Below, piece after piece: positions 8,113-14,909 of a stretch of DNA of 51,041 nucleotides; the first letter of the stretch is position 1; each line of letters begins with the position of its first letter. The DNA is taken from IMG/VR virus record IMGVR_UViG_3300017991_000145, positions 1-51,041 of that record; one strand, 5' to 3'. Source of the stretch: a virus. The notes under the pieces were generated by a model. It saw nothing but the letters and a program-made list of their open reading frames with translations. It had not been told where the DNA came from and did no database searches. Position numbers and translations under genes: made by a program.

Positions 8113-8947
8113 TCTGTATCTCCCAGGTCTCCCATGTTATGGGGCCTTTCGGTTTGGTTGTTTTAGGGTCAAAGGGCTTAGGCTCTTTGATCGGTTGGTT
8201 GTTAACATTGAAGCCTTCCTCAATCCTGCCGTCGTGGTAGAACACGTAGGATCGAAGCTCCGTTACCTGCCGGCATATAGTGCCAAAGGACGCATGGGAA
8301 TCGAAGGTATCAATATGTCTGGACATATCAAACCCCGGAGTCCGGGCTAACAAGACACCCCTCTCGGAGGGACCCATATCAGAGTCAACAGTTATCTGCA
8401 CTACCTGCCTCTCCTGCCCGGGCCGTGGTCTTATCTCCGTAAGGACCTCGGGGTTCCAGGCAGAGGTATCAGAGGCTACCACCTGCATACCCCAATACGA
8501 ATCAGGGCGCCCAAGATCCTCGAAGACATCTGCACTCACAATGATCTGGTATTTATCACGGAATGCAGGAGAGACCAGACTCCGCACTCTGTGCGCAGAG
8601 CTTACGACCTGCGACTCCAGGAGACTAACTCCCGGAGGGGTAGTAGTCCAATACCGTGGGTCGTGGTCAAAGTTCGTATGGGGCTCCCCGTCGTCCCAAT
8701 CCAAAGCGTCTGCAAAGGGATTAGGTGTCTGGTCAGCCTGAGTCTGCCATATCCTGCCAGGGTATATCCTGTCTACATTAGGTATCTGGTAGTCGTGTAT
8801 CGTGATACTAGGGATTGGGCGGATGTTAACCCGATCCCCCGCCGCTTCCTCGGGAGGAGGTGGCATCTCATCCGTCGGCTCGGGGATTGGGCGAACCCAA
8901 TCTCGGAGCCGTGTCGCAGCCTCAAATATTTCTGAAGCCCTCGACAT
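7952..8947 (-). CDS. Hypothetical protein, 331 residues, upstream of terminase
   Basis: It starts MSRASEIFEAATRLRDWVRP after a GGGAGGG site; the ATG overlaps the metallophosphatase stop as TAATG, so translation is probably coupled. The first 60 residues are Pro/Glu-rich. The middle has alternating strand-like segments (YQIIVSADVFEDLGRPDSYW, RQVVQITVDSDMGP). The last 60 residues are Glu/Thr/Ser-rich, and this part overlaps the next gene. No enzymatic motif or membrane segment is visible. The position between metallophosphatase and terminase is the only context for function. The low-complexity tail in the overlap may have been gained by loss of an earlier stop codon. Confidence 0.7.
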   Translation of the reverse strand: MSRASEIFEAATRLRDWVRPIPEPTDEMPPPPEEAAGDRVNIRPIPSITIHDYQIPNVDRIYPGRIWQTQADQTPNPFADALDWDDGEPHTNFDHDPRYWTTTPPGVSLLESQVVSSAHRVRSLVSPAFRDKYQIIVSADVFEDLGRPDSYWGMQVVASDTSAWNPEVLTEIRPRPGQERQVVQITVDSDMGPSERGVLLARTPGFDMSRHIDTFDSHASFGTICRQVTELRSYVFYHDGRIEEGFNVNNQPIKEPKPFDPKTTKPKGPITWETWEIQNERRNTEQRTDTESKETEEEEADLRVPESSQDGWGSGFSASSIGAIYGSFIGS

Positions 8948-9993
8948 TACACTACCCTCCCTTTAACGATACGTTTGTTCTGTAGCTCAAACCAGTCGTC
9001 GTCCGTCGGGTCACGTTCGATGACCGCAAAGCCATTGACCCAGTCGTTAGCCGGGCAGTAGGCCGGATGCAGTTCACAAAGACAACCGACACTCCAGCAG
9101 GAGAGAGGGCGGTCTCGTAAAGTCTTACCGACGTAGTTATCCGAACGGTGCCAGTGTCCTGTGAGACAGCACTCCCTCGTTTTCAGGAACATGTTTCTCG
9201 CAGGGTTAACTCCACCGGATCTGCCACCGTACTCGTCTCCGTGCATCACGTTGAGCTTACCAAACTGCATAGGTCTCTTATCAGGAACCCACTTGATTCC
9301 GTAAAGGTCAAGCTCCAGTACCTCGTCAAGGGTACGGATAAAGTTTGCACCGAACAGTTCAGGACATGCCGACATACCAGCCTTCGGTATCCGGGCTTCA
9401 TGGTTGCCTTCCTTCCAGATGATCTTAGCATCCGGGAAAGCCTCACGGAGGGATGTCAGGAACATATGCACCATCTCAATCTCCCCGGCCAGGCCACGCT
9501 CCCTCGGGTCCTTCTCGAACCGGGAGACTTTGTAACAGTCCATGATGTCCCCGCCAAGCAGAATGGAATCACACTTCTGATCCAATCCGTACTGCAAGGC
9601 CAGCTCGAGTGCTTCTTTGCTGTGGTACGGGAAGTGGATGTCAAAGAGACTCAGCATCTTCTTGTAACTCGTCGGGATGATAAAGGGCTCAAACCCGTTC
9701 TCCGGACCTTCCGGCAGACGGAAAGGATTTGTCTCAGTAGCCTCAGGCCTCCCCTCGGAACAATCCAGCTCCTCGGACACCTGATCCCGGAGAGCACTGC
9801 CAAGAGCTTTTGTCCGGTACCGGATCATTGTGCGGATCTGGTCAATGTCTTTAAAAACCCCAGGCACCTCAGCATAGATCAAACGGGCCAGAGTCCTCTT
9901 AGGCATGTTAGTGTACTGTTTGAGGTAATCAGTTACGATCGCCCCTTCTACCGATTCAGGTGTGCCTTTTTTCGTTTTCGTTTTACTTCCCAT
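8947..9993 (-). CDS. Calcineurin-like metallophosphoesterase with N-terminal helix-turn-helix-like part
   Basis: A 348-residue protein with the full metallophosphoesterase signature: D118-x-H120, GGD at 147-149, GNHE at 196-199, H251 in VMHGD, and GHWH at 279-282. These residues bind two metal ions. The first 70 residues look like a helical DNA-binding domain (YLKQYTNMPKRTLARLIYAE). The family includes nucleases of SbcD/Mre11 type as well as phosphatases; the DNA-binding-like N-terminus favours a nucleic-acid substrate, but that is inference. The start was chosen at the ATG with GGAGA seven bases upstream; a longer frame has no such site. It lies between the nucleotide-metabolism genes and the terminase. 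Confidence 0.85.
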   Translation of the reverse strand: MGSKTKTKKGTPESVEGAIVTDYLKQYTNMPKRTLARLIYAEVPGVFKDIDQIRTMIRYRTKALGSALRDQVSEELDCSEGRPEATETNPFRLPEGPENGFEPFIIPTSYKKMLSLFDIHFPYHSKEALELALQYGLDQKCDSILLGGDIMDCYKVSRFEKDPRERGLAGEIEMVHMFLTSLREAFPDAKIIWKEGNHEARIPKAGMSACPELFGANFIRTLDEVLELDLYGIKWVPDKRPMQFGKLNVMHGDEYGGRSGGVNPARNMFLKTRECCLTGHWHRSDNYVGKTLRDRPLSCWSVGCLCELHPAYCPANDWVNGFAVIERDPTDDDWFELQNKRIVKGRVV

Positions 9994-10006
9994 AATAAAA
10001 TCTCCG

Positions 10007-10567
10007 TTAGATAAGTGCGGTAAACGTTTTGATAAAGTTCGACGAGTTCTGCTGAGAGAAAGAGTTCTCGTAATCCTCAAGCCACTCCCCCTTCTCCTCC
10101 TCGGTCATAATCGAATCATGCCCATCGAGACACGACCAGTCCGCCAGTTCCTCAGAGCCAAAGAGATGGTTGCCCTCAACAGACAGCATCTCCATATCAG
10201 CGTCATGCAGCACAAGAAGCTCCCCTTCACTTGGCAGCCTGCCCAGATACTTCTGATAAATCAGGTTCTGTATCTTAGTCTCAACGTCCCGATACCCAGG
10301 CAGCATATCTTTCAACGGCTTTGGTATATCCCTCAGGTATGCTTCAGAAGCATCATGCAGAAGACCTATCAGCTGCGCATCCCTTCCGTGGGGCAACAGA
10401 AGACGGCAGACCCACAGAGAGTGCAGAGCCACAGTGCCCGAAGAGAAGTTAGCAAAACGATGTTCCCTCGAAAGAGCCAACGCAATGTCGTTAACCCGAA
10501 CCATATCAGCGGTAGGCTCGTCAAACACAAACCGACCAGTAGGCGTCATTATCCAGTTATCCTTCAT
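10007..10567 (-). CDS. HD-domain nucleotide phosphohydrolase (YfbR/DatZ-like)
   Basis: A 186-residue protein with an HD metal-binding set: H49, H71-D72 in GLLHDASEAYLRD, and D122 in HDADMEML. The text TPTGRFVFDEPTADMVRVND followed by the HD core is the pattern of phage HD hydrolases related to YfbR 5'-nucleotidases, the group that includes DatZ dATPase of 2-aminoadenine phages. It would hydrolyse a deoxynucleotide. The chosen start has a GGGAG site and overlaps the end of the upstream gene by 11 bases; a longer in-frame start lacks support. The overlap with a dATP/dGTP diphosphohydrolase-like gene suggests a joint role in the nucleotide pool. Whether it is truly dATP-specific cannot be read from sequence by eye. 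Confidence 0.82.
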   Translation of the reverse strand: MKDNWIMTPTGRFVFDEPTADMVRVNDIALALSREHRFANFSSGTVALHSLWVCRLLLPHGRDAQLIGLLHDASEAYLRDIPKPLKDMLPGYRDVETKIQNLIYQKYLGRLPSEGELLVLHDADMEMLSVEGNHLFGSEELADWSCLDGHDSIMTEEEKGEWLEDYENSFSQQNSSNFIKTFTALI

Positions 10568-11165
10568 CTTCGGTCTCCCCCTTCTCCGCACCGCCATCAC
10601 CCGGTATGTTAGAAGCAAAGTCATTGAGGTCATCCCATTTCGGATCAAGGATACCCCCGACAATAGCACGGTCATAGTGAAGTGCAAACATAACGTTGCA
10701 CATCAAAGCTGCCGGATGGTCCTCATCGTCCAGAGCATCTACTACCTTCTCAGCGTGACGCCAGAACGAATCAAGGGTCCGGGAGATGAACATACCTTTC
10801 GCCCAGTTCCACTCGTCGTACTTCTTAGCACCTTCCTCAAGCCACTTCTGCAAACGGTCCTGCCCATAAAGAGCCGCGGCGTTGGCTAGAGCGATGTCAA
10901 GGTACTGATAGTTCCTGTGCAGTTCGTACATCATAACCATCTCGCCGGCGAAGACCGCCATGTCAGCGAACTTAACAGCATCCTCGTCCTCGCCGTACTT
11001 CCCGCCCTTCTTGTTCACAGCGAAGCGTTGCTTGAGCATACCGAACTTTGCATACGGGGAGAAGAGTCGTGGTGACACTTTCCCTTCAGCGGCGTCCCGT
11101 ACTGCGCCCCCTTCAAATTCCTGTCTCTTGCCCGAGTCCTTCATTTCCATCTGCGGTTCCTCCAT
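10557..11165 (-). CDS. dATP/dGTP diphosphohydrolase-like protein (DUF5664, MazZ-related)
   Basis: A 202-residue protein. Its text follows the DUF5664 (dATP/dGTP diphosphohydrolase N-terminal) pattern: GGAVRD..EGKVSPRLFSP near the start, then GAKKYDEWNWAKGM, a conserved Arg-His (DSFWRHAEKV), and DEDHPAALMCNVMFAL. Glu and Asp residues in these helices would bind Mg2+ as in all-alpha NTP pyrophosphatases (MazG-like). It would cleave dGTP or dATP to monophosphate. The ATG overlaps the upstream stop as TAATG. About 45 residues (CVNKKGGKYGEDED.. to YQYLDIALANAAALYGQDR region) are inserted relative to the short family consensus I remember. The following gene is an HD phosphohydrolase. Confidence 0.75.
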   Translation of the reverse strand: MEEPQMEMKDSGKRQEFEGGAVRDAAEGKVSPRLFSPYAKFGMLKQRFAVNKKGGKYGEDEDAVKFADMAVFAGEMVMMYELHRNYQYLDIALANAAALYGQDRLQKWLEEGAKKYDEWNWAKGMFISRTLDSFWRHAEKVVDALDDEDHPAALMCNVMFALHYDRAIVGGILDPKWDDLNDFASNIPGDGGAEKGETEDEG

Positions 11166-11962
11166 TAGTTGACGATAGCGTAATCTTCCATGATGTCGCG
11201 TATCCTCTCGTTAACACTCGGAAGCTTTATGTCCTCGTCTTGTAGTTTCGTGGTGTCGACGACGACATTGGCAAACAATCCGTTGGTTGCCCTTATTGCT
11301 TCGTTCATGTAAAAATCCTTCCCGGGATTAACCTTCGCCTGGTACTCTTCAGCCACCGAGTAATAACTGGTGACTCCAGGATTAAAGACATTATAGACTC
11401 CCGTACACTTCCTGTCAACTAAAATCTCAATGCAATAACCAAGATCAGAAAGTGAAACAGCCGAAGTCGGTTCGTGGGAGAGAACAGTCTCCCTCGATAC
11501 TCTCGTAATCAGATTGTCCAAGTGAGGCTGATGCGAAAAAATATTCCGGGTACGGAGTATAAGAGCATCGTCATGGGGTAAAAGAGTTTCAGCGTAATAC
11601 TTAGACCGGGAGAACCAGTCGACAGGTTCGACCGGATCGTCCTCAGCAGCACCGACCGTTCCAGTCGGGTGCAGGTCGGCATCCGATATATGGACAAACT
11701 GTATCGAGGGATTGATGAGATTCTTGACCATATTAAAAATCCGAGGTCCTACAGCATGGGCCCGGTACTGAACAAGCTTCTTGGCTTTCCTCGGGGCACT
11801 CACGGTATTCACAACCACATCCGGATTCGTAGCCTGGAGAAACGCCTCCATCATAACCGCGGAACCCAGGTCGTCAAGAGGTTCAGGTACCGTATCAAAT
11901 CGATCCGCCAACTCCCGGCCAAGCCAGCCGTCCCCAATCACAACATACTTCTTAGACTTCAT
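11165..11962 (-). CDS. NAD(P)-dependent epimerase or RmlD-like reductase with altered active site
   Basis: A 265-residue short-chain dehydrogenase/epimerase-like protein. The N-terminal Rossmann strand is VVIGDGWLGREL (residues 7-18, a GxGxxGxx variant), followed by NPDVVVNTVSAP and FVHISDADLHPTG, as in RmlD/epimerases. The expected YxxxK catalytic pair appears as F117-S-R-S-K121, so the tyrosine is replaced by phenylalanine. The segment after it (ALILRTRNIFS) matches the family. It may act on nucleotide sugars, or be a non-catalytic relative. A GGGGAGGAG site precedes the ATG. It sits in the nucleotide-metabolism part of the leftward operon, coupled to the next gene by TAATG. Confidence 0.78.
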   Translation of the reverse strand: MKSKKYVVIGDGWLGRELADRFDTVPEPLDDLGSAVMMEAFLQATNPDVVVNTVSAPRKAKKLVQYRAHAVGPRIFNMVKNLINPSIQFVHISDADLHPTGTVGAAEDDPVEPVDWFSRSKYYAETLLPHDDALILRTRNIFSHQPHLDNLITRVSRETVLSHEPTSAVSLSDLGYCIEILVDRKCTGVYNVFNPGVTSYYSVAEEYQAKVNPGKDFYMNEAIRATNGLFANVVVDTTKLQDEDIKLPSVNERIRDIMEDYAIVN

Positions 11963-11964
11963 CG

Positions 11965-12147
11965 TTACGTCTCTCTCCTCCCCACTTTATCTTTCCAGGC
12001 CCGGTACCTGACATGCCCACAGTGCGAGCACCTCTCGACCTTCGCAGTATACGGGATACTGCAAAGGCCGGAGGGCTTCATCTCTCCTCGGCGACACTCA
12101 GGGCATGAATTCTCAAGAACCGGGTTTTCCATTTCCTTCTTCGGCAT
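11965..12147 (-). CDS. Small zinc-ribbon protein
   Basis: A 60-residue protein with two CxxC pairs (C15/C18 in SCPECRRG, C40/C43 in RCSHCGHV), the layout of a zinc ribbon. The ATG overlaps the stop of the zincin gene as TAATG, which favours this start by coupling; a second ATG at codon 6 has a GAAGGA just upstream and is a possible alternative. It probably binds nucleic acid or a protein partner; no specific role is visible. Confidence 0.7.
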   Translation of the reverse strand: MPKKEMENPVLENSCPECRRGEMKPSGLCSIPYTAKVERCSHCGHVRYRAWKDKVGRRET

Positions 12148-12515
12148 TACTTAAGCAGCCTCTCCAGTTTAACGACGACCTTCTCGTGTTCAATATCGAG
12201 TTCCCCGGCAGAACCAAAGCGGTCCCGGGCCAGATCATCGTAGTTGCTTAACATCAAGTGTATCATCTCGTGCTTTGCCAGATCCTGTACCGTAGGCACT
12301 TCCTCCCCCTGATGATCCGGTGCGTCGGGAGCAAGGAACACGTTAGCCGTCCTGCCCCGCTGGTCAGCATTGATCCCGGCAAAGGAGTTCGGTACGCACT
12401 GGTTAAACTCAAAATAAAGGTGGTACCCGGTAACACCGAACTCCTTCTGGTAGTACCTGCACCACTTCTTGAACTCAGTGAAGTCCTTCTTAGTTCTACG
12501 TACTCTTGGTTTCAT
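12147..12515 (-). CDS. Zincin-like metallopeptidase (HEMIH motif)
   Basis: A 122-residue protein. A zinc-peptidase signature lies in AKHEMIHLML (H82-E83-x-x-H86), followed by an acidic helix containing E109-H110-E111 that may give the third ligand. The N-terminal half (GYHLYFEFNQCVPNSFAGI) forms the strand region typical of compact phage zincins. It could cut a host or phage protein, or be a SprT-like DNA-protein crosslink peptidase; the sequence does not decide. The Shine-Dalgarno is weak (AGGGAAT). It is followed directly by a zinc-ribbon gene in TAATG overlap, which recalls SprT-like proteins that carry a zinc ribbon in the same chain. Confidence 0.75.
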   Translation of the reverse strand: MKPRVRRTKKDFTEFKKWCRYYQKEFGVTGYHLYFEFNQCVPNSFAGINADQRGRTANVFLAPDAPDHQGEEVPTVQDLAKHEMIHLMLSNYDDLARDRFGSAGELDIEHEKVVVKLERLLK

Positions 12516-12551
12516 CTATTCCCTTTTCGTGGTTAAGTTACAAGCATTATC

Positions 12552-12794
12552 TCACATCCCCGTAGTCGTGTCAACACTTAAAAAATTAACAGACCAAAGA
12601 ATCCAGGCACACAGTCCAGACATACCGAGGACGACGAGGTGGACGGCCAACACTGCTTTAAGTCCCCGGGCCCAGCAGATCCTGAAAGGGTTAGAGACCA
12701 TATTGAGAGGCACGACCCAGAAAAAAAAGATATAGGCGATACAAGGGAAGGACAAGACCCCTGCCCAAGCCAGTACTTCTTTAAGCGATCCCAT
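12552..12794 (-). CDS. Small membrane protein with two predicted helices
   Basis: An 80-residue, strongly hydrophobic protein: helix one covers about residues 8-33 (VLAWAGVLSFPCIAYIFFFW), helix two about 45-70 (GLKAVLAVHLVVLGMSGL). A GGGGAGGA site lies six bases before the ATG, good evidence that it is translated. The start overlaps the end of the first gene of the operon by 14 bases. Possible roles are holin-like membrane action or superinfection exclusion, but size and topology alone do not decide. It lies in the promoter-proximal part of the leftward operon, away from any visible endolysin. Confidence 0.65.
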   Translation of the reverse strand: MGSLKEVLAWAGVLSFPCIAYIFFFWVVPLNMVSNPFRICWARGLKAVLAVHLVVLGMSGLCAWILWSVNFLSVDTTTGM

Positions 12795-13008
12795 AATGTT
12801 CCTCCCCTATCTTAGTCCACCAGGATATAGGCCCCCAGCTGCGACGGGTGAATGACTCTACCAAGGTCAAATACGTTTTAGTCACAAGGGTACACGACAT
12901 AGACCCGAGCTTCGGAACGAACTTCTCCGCTTCAACATAGCGTTTTACTTTCCTGAGCCTGGGTGATATCACCTCTGTCTCTTTCCATCTCCTCTTAATT
13001 GTATACAC
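12781..13008 (-). CDS. Small basic protein, first gene of the leftward operon
   Basis: A 75-residue basic protein (YTIKRRWKETEVISPRLRKVKRY). I choose a GTG start because a full AAAGGAG site lies five bases upstream; an ATG five codons earlier would begin inside that site. It is the first gene after a near-consensus promoter, with an expected leader of only about 15 bases. C-terminal residues are aromatic-rich (SWGPISWWTKIGEEHYG). No family recognised. The position at the head of the operon and the basic charge would fit a regulatory or DNA-binding peptide, but this is a guess. Confidence 0.65.
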   Translation of the reverse strand: MYTIKRRWKETEVISPRLRKVKRYVEAEKFVPKLGSMSCTLVTKTYLTLVESFTRRSWGPISWWTKIGEEHYGIA

Positions 13009-13031
13009 AACATCTCCTTTCATTTTCGTAT

Positions 13032-13060
13032 AATATACCAAAAAAATTTTAAGAGGTCAA
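13032..13060 (-). promoter_or_regulatory. Strong sigma70-like promoter of the leftward operon
   Basis: Read leftward: TTGACC, a 17-base spacer, then TATATT, followed by an AT-rich start region. Both hexamers match consensus in five of six positions, and the spacer is ideal. It lies immediately upstream of the first gene of the left operon. The spacer contains a run of T, which may add curvature. Confidence 0.75.
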
Positions 13061-13437
13061 GTGTTTATTTGTGGGGAGGTGGGATTGGTCCGGTGGGGTG
13101 AAAGAGTGTTAGGCGTAAGTGTTTAGTACCGGTACCCTATTTACCCCCACCCCCTAATCTCGCCTTGGTCCACTACCCCCTCGTCCTACCGCTACTCCAG
13201 ACCTTTTTTGAGCCGAAACTCGTTGCACTCGTAGAAATTCCCAACGTTTTGGAAAGAGAGTGGTTGATCCCTAACTGATCGTAATGCCCACGTCAATAGG
13301 TTGAGCAGTCATCATTTGATGGCGTAAAGCTCAACCTTCTCTTTTGTTTGCTCGTTTGCTCGCTTCGCTCGCTGCACTCGCTGAAATTTTCACTTTTCTG
13401 GATCGTTGTTTGTTAACCCTTAATAAAGGAGAATATT
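13061..13437. other. Intergenic region between divergent transcription units
   Basis: About 380 bases without a convincing reading frame. It holds a C/T-rich stretch with runs of C (around 13140-13200), a GTACCGGTAC palindrome near 13127, a nested hairpin described separately, and GCTCGC-type direct repeats near 13350-13382. It ends in the Shine-Dalgarno of the first rightward gene. I found no clear rightward promoter by eye. Confidence 0.6.
13298..13337 (+). ncRNA. Nested stem-loop, possible leader RNA or terminator
   Basis: AGGTTGAGC at the left pairs perfectly with GCTCAACCT at the right (9 bp). Inside it, CATCA pairs with TGATG around two bases, giving a second stem. The sequence after it on the plus strand is TCTCTTTTGTTT, which is T-rich, so a leaky terminator is possible. 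As it lies about 100 bases upstream of a coding start, a regulatory leader is the other reading. Confidence 0.4.
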
Positions 13438-13842
13438 ATGTCAAGATCCGCAAAAGCTATTATCGACCATATCTCATTGGGTAAGTCGAAGGTACAGCAG
13501 AAGCCTGAAGTGTTGTTCGTTGTAACAACTGTTGAAGGCATCACTATGTTCCATCGTGACTCACTCAGTGATAAGGAGATATCTTCTGGCCCTAACGAGG
13601 GTCGAACGATGTGTCAGGTGACACTCGAACGGTATCGTCGTGCTCTTGAGCTCGACGAGTCTGCCACACCAGCAGAAATAATCTCTGGACTCCAGAAGTT
13701 CAAGGGTGAAGAAGTGACTGTCGTTATCGGTAGTTACACTGACCCTGATACTCAGGTAATCACGCCAGAGATAGAGAGCCTTATGCTCCCCGGTGTAGGC
13801 GGCATGGCCGTCGACGCCTTCGTCGCATCGCTCAACATATAA
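13438..13842 (+). CDS. Isolated hypothetical protein, 134 residues
   Basis: It starts MSRSAKAIIDHISLGKSK after AAAGGAG at ideal distance and ends at a strong terminator ten bases downstream, so it forms a single-gene unit. The text PEVLFVVTTVEGITMFHRDS and EEVTVVIGSYTDPDTQVITPE suggests an alpha/beta fold. The C-terminus is hydrophobic (MLPGVGGMAVDAFVASLNI). There are no cysteines, known motifs or membrane segments. Being alone, with a good ribosome site and terminator, it may be abundant. Its location in the switch region between the divergent operons fits a regulator or a virion protein, but neither is shown by the sequence. Confidence 0.8.
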   Translation: MSRSAKAIIDHISLGKSKVQQKPEVLFVVTTVEGITMFHRDSLSDKEISSGPNEGRTMCQVTLERYRRALELDESATPAEIISGLQKFKGEEVTVVIGSYTDPDTQVITPEIESLMLPGVGGMAVDAFVASLNI

Positions 13843-13851
13843 CTGAATATA

Positions 13852-13893
13852 GGTAGGTCAGACCCTCATAAGGGCTGGCCTACCGCTCTTTTA
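13852..13893 (+). terminator. Intrinsic terminator of the single-gene unit
   Basis: GGTAGGTCAG and CTGGCCTACC pair (one G-U), with an inner CCC/GGG stem around TCATAA, followed by GCTCTTTTAT. The stem is long and the T tract follows directly on the plus strand. It is close to the 134-residue gene's stop codon. Confidence 0.85.
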
Positions 13894-13903
13894 TATAAAG
13901 GAA

Positions 13904-13972
13904 GGCTCGCTACGCTCGCTTATTTTTTCTTTTAGGCTCGCCGCAAGGCGGCTCGCGACAAGCTAGCTCGCT
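13904..13972. repeat. GCTCGC-type short direct repeats
   Basis: GCTCGCT-like units recur here (GGCTCGCTACGCTCGCT, then GGCTCGCCGC and GGCGGCTCGCG, then AGCTAGCTCGCT). The same kind of unit occurs at about 13350-13382 (GCTCGCTTCGCTCGCTGC). GCCGC-AAG-GCGGC can form a small hairpin. The two clusters flank the single-gene unit and its terminator. Meaning unknown. Confidence 0.5.
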
Positions 13973-13998
13973 GTAAACTTCGATCAAGGAGTTATGAA

Positions 13999-14061
13999 AT
14001 GGAACTCATATTCTTATTAAGTGTCATATCAATTGGCTTAGCCGTCGCGTTTGTTAGATAA
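13999..14061 (+). CDS. Possible 20-residue membrane peptide
   Basis: The frame MELIFLLSVISIGLAVAFVR is a single hydrophobic helix with one acidic residue at the start and one Arg at the end, so it would sit in the membrane. An AAGGAG site lies seven bases upstream of the chosen ATG; an overlapping ATG five bases earlier would give only eight codons. Nothing else explains this well-placed ribosome site. Similar short hydrophobic peptides act as toxins or small membrane regulators, but here that is only a possibility. It has no tight neighbour and lies between a terminator and the convergent small terminase gene. Confidence 0.4.
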   Translation: MELIFLLSVISIGLAVAFVR

Positions 14062-14089
14062 TACGATAACACCCTTACCGCTAAGCCCC

Positions 14090-14593
14090 TTAATCACTCT
14101 CACCTCGTTCTACTCCTTGTACTTCAAGGTTTAGGACGACCCCTTTATGTTCGACACGCTGTCGATCTGCATACTTCTCAGGATTCCCTGCTTTGAGCTG
14201 GAGAGCCAGGAGAGAGTCGGAATAGACTGTCTGATCACCACACTTCTTACCTTTGTGGAAGACACCTTTCTTGACACCCTCTAGTGCTCTACGGTCAGCT
14301 TCATCTTCTCTAAGCTGTTGACGGAGAGTCTCTCCTAGCTCACGGGAACGTTGGTATAAGGACCAAAGGACGCCAGATTGATCAATGTGGTAGAAGTCAG
14401 CAAAGTCTGACCAGACAAGGTCAAGTTGTTGAAGAGCCGGCTTGTGGTTGTGTCCGAGAGCGAGGAGTTCGCAAAACTCCACTGCCTTTTCCCGCGTACA
14501 TGTACCTACCTTCTTCCTTTTCACTTTCCCCTCCACCAGCTCTTTCCTATCATCCCATTCGATGTCAAACAGCTTCTCTTTTAGCTTTTTCAT
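14090..14593 (-). CDS. terS: Probable terminase small subunit
   Basis: A 167-residue protein. The N-terminal part is helical and basic (helix-turn-helix-like segment from TREKAVEFCELLALGHNHKP). The C-terminal part carries SLLALQLKAGNPEKYADRQR then VEHKG, the pattern found in many phage small terminase subunits (LKA..PEKY..R..VEH.G). It would bind the packaging start site and deliver DNA to the large subunit. The ATG follows GGAGGAG closely; a GTG directly before it is less likely. It is separated from the large subunit gene by about 6 kb and transcribed from its own leftward promoter-like element, next to the repeat-rich region, which might contain its binding site. Confidence 0.72.
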   Translation of the reverse strand: MKKLKEKLFDIEWDDRKELVEGKVKRKKVGTCTREKAVEFCELLALGHNHKPALQQLDLVWSDFADFYHIDQSGVLWSLYQRSRELGETLRQQLREDEADRRALEGVKKGVFHKGKKCGDQTVYSDSLLALQLKAGNPEKYADRQRVEHKGVVLNLEVQGVERGESD

Positions 14594-14645
14594 CACTCCT
14601 CCAAAAAAAAGTTGTAAAAATTTGTTACAAAAATGTAACGCTAGT

Positions 14646-14667
14646 CATAAGTCATTGAATATCAAGG
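14646..14667 (+). repeat. 22-bp direct repeat, copy 1
   Basis: CATAAGTCATTGAATATCAAGG; the second copy starts 40 bp further and differs at two positions. The pair brackets the leftward promoter-like element, a layout typical of operator sites. Confidence 0.7.
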
Positions 14668-14670
14668 AGT

Positions 14671-14705
14671 AATCAATATACGTTCCATAACTCATTGAAT
14701 ACCAA
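14671..14705 (-). promoter_or_regulatory. Leftward TTG-N19-TATATT promoter-like element
   Basis: Read leftward: TTGGTA, 19 bases ending TTATGGAACG, then TATATTGATT. The last 20 bases match those of the two rightward copies, and the spacing is the same 19 bases. It points at the small terminase gene. A 19-base spacer is long for sigma70, so an activator, or another polymerase, may be needed. Confidence 0.5.
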
Positions 14706-14707
14706 GG
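14686..14707 (+). repeat. 22-bp direct repeat, copy 2
   Basis: CATAACTCATTGAATACCAAGG; two mismatches to copy 1. It overlaps the -35-like end of the leftward element, so a protein bound here could block or activate that promoter. Confidence 0.7.
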
Positions 14708-14833
14708 CTTTAACCCCCCTAAACCCTAAAATAATTAAAATAATAAATAAAACCGTGAGATAAACCCCCAAAAAGAGGGTCAAGGTACCCTATTCATTGA
14801 GGCTACTTCGAGGCCCCGGTTTTTCCCGATTTT

Positions 14834-14900
14834 TAATTATTTTGCCATTTACCCCTGTTAACCTATTGACTCCCAGGGGTTTATAGAACGTATATTGATT
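14834..14900 (+). repeat. 67-bp direct repeat A with promoter-like element
   Basis: It begins TAATTATTTTGCCATTT and ends CGTATATTGATT. Inside are TTGACT (14866-14871) and TATATT (14891-14896) separated by 19 bases. The second copy follows after nine bases and differs at about eight positions. It points toward the rightward operon. Confidence 0.75.
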
Positions 14901-14909
14901 TTAAGCAAA

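Noticed and set aside
13350-13972. An insertion sequence or attachment site marked by GCTCGC repeats
   Set aside because: No transposase or integrase frame, no matching terminal inverted repeats and no target duplication could be found.
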